This document shows, piece by piece, positions 6,303 to 6,810 of a stretch of DNA of 6,810 nt; positions within the stretch are counted from its first letter, which is position 1; each line of letters starts with the position of its first letter. Origin of the DNA: Acidobacteriota bacterium (GTDB lineage Bacteria; Acidobacteriota; Terriglobia; Terriglobales; Acidobacteriaceae). The stretch lies in NCBI GenBank assembly GCA_021846065.1, contig JAJZCP010000083.1:1-6810 (forward strand), in the 5' to 3' direction. The notes under the pieces were generated by a model that was given only the letters and a program-made list of their open reading frames with translations, ran no database searches and was not told the DNA's origin. The translations under genes were made by a program, and so were the position numbers.

Positions 6303-6377
6303 GCTGTCAGTCTAGTGCATTTTCGCAGCTTGCAGTCACGTAAGACTGTTGCGGGAAAAGGCACATTACGCTGCGCT

Positions 6378-6810
6378 TCAGAACATCTCCGGGATCGATG
6401 CAAACGCAATCCGCGTCGGAGCCGCTTTCAGCGCGGCCATCATTGTCGCCGGAGCCAGCGTGCTCATGCCGTACTTCCGGTTCAGCGCATCCATGGCGCG
6501 CGACAGCTCGCGTCGCTGATCGCTCCTGTCCTCGCCGTCAAACAAGGTAAGCGAGTGCTCCGCGTCGCTGACCAGTCCGCCCAGCGTCACCGAGACAAAG
6601 AACGGCTGCTCATGCTGCCGACCCTGTGGTCGGCTCTCCCACAGCTTGCGCATCACATCAATCAGCATCGCATTGTCCTGACATTCGGCAATCACCGCCT
6701 CGCGATGCCAGCTCGCCGACCGCCCCGGCCCAAAGGCCGAGGCCGATCGCACCGGAGCCTTGCCCACAAAACCCACACTCACGCTCAGACGACTCGCCCA
6801 CAGACCCTCC
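6378..6810 (-). CDS. Y-family DNA polymerase, C-terminal part (cut by window edge)
   Basis: The last 143 residues of a translesion DNA polymerase of the DinB/UmuC (Y) family; the catalytic palm and fingers lie outside the window. What is visible is the little-finger domain: the basic start around LWASRLSVSVGFVGK, helices with the LLxx-type LIDVMRKLW pattern, then SLTLFDGE, RRELSRAMDALNRKYG and a closing RIAFASIPEMF. The SLTLF stretch occupies the place where many Y-family enzymes have a QLSLF-like clamp-binding motif, so it may contact the sliding clamp (inference). Family membership is well supported by the AMDALNRKYG block. Whether it is Pol IV (DinB), ImuB-like or UmuC-like cannot be decided without the N-terminus. 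Its stop lies 75 bases before the GluQ-RS start on the same strand. Confidence 0.8.
   Translation of the reverse strand, partial: EGLWASRLSVSVGFVGKAPVRSASAFGPGRSASWHREAVIAECQDNAMLIDVMRKLWESRPQGRQHEQPFFVSVTLGGLVSDAEHSLTLFDGEDRSDQRRELSRAMDALNRKYGMSTLAPATMMAALKAAPTRIAFASIPEMF

Noticed and set aside
5579..6343. A 254-codon open frame on the plus strand
   Set aside because: It is antisense to GluQ-RS and shows no domain or signal; it is a composition shadow.
6333..6348. CAGTC/GACTG inverted repeat in the gap before GluQ-RS
   Set aside because: Five-base arms with no T-run or promoter context; expected by chance at this length.

Overview
The window looks like a high-GC chromosomal segment from a soil-type bacterium. 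My best guess is Acidobacteriota (Terriglobia-like). That rests on the gene mix: a FliB-type lysine methylase beside housekeeping genes, a secreted M28 peptidase, a small exported carboxypeptidase-regulatory-like protein, and a GluQ-RS. It is inference, since there is no rRNA or other phylogenetic marker. I see no tRNA, insertion sequence, CRISPR array or phage gene. The genes are densely packed and the longest gap is about 209 bases.

Left block, minus strand, read right to left: a secreted M28 aminopeptidase-like zinc peptidase (4508 to 2994), a six-helix rhomboid-fold membrane protein that lacks the catalytic residues (2933 to 2109), a FliB-like lysine-N-methylase (2033 to 543) and the 5' part of fabD, malonyl-CoA:ACP transacylase (530 to beyond base 1). 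Gaps of 60, 75 and 12 bases on one strand suggest a possible transcription unit, with fliB-like and fabD the most tightly joined.

Middle block, plus strand, divergent from the peptidase: a 65-residue LysW-like acidic zinc-ribbon protein (4718-4915), overlapping by ATGA a 128-residue exported CarbopepD-regulatory-like protein (4912-5298). The shared 209-base divergent region holds overlapping inverted repeats (4631-4656). A strong stem-loop (4666-4691) follows, just before the LysW-like ribosome binding site.

Right block, minus strand: glutamyl-queuosine tRNA(Asp) synthetase (6302 to 5307), carrying an unusual repeat-bearing insertion between its zinc-ligand pairs. Beyond it is the C-terminal little-finger part of a Y-family DNA polymerase (ending at 6378, cut by the window edge).

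The most notable points are the dead rhomboid in a protease/methylase/fabD neighbourhood, the LysW-like carrier lacking the standard EDWGE tail and coupled to an exported protein, the structured leader in front of it, and the insertion in GluQ-RS. None of these proves a new system. The LysW-like/exported-protein pair is the best candidate for something undescribed.
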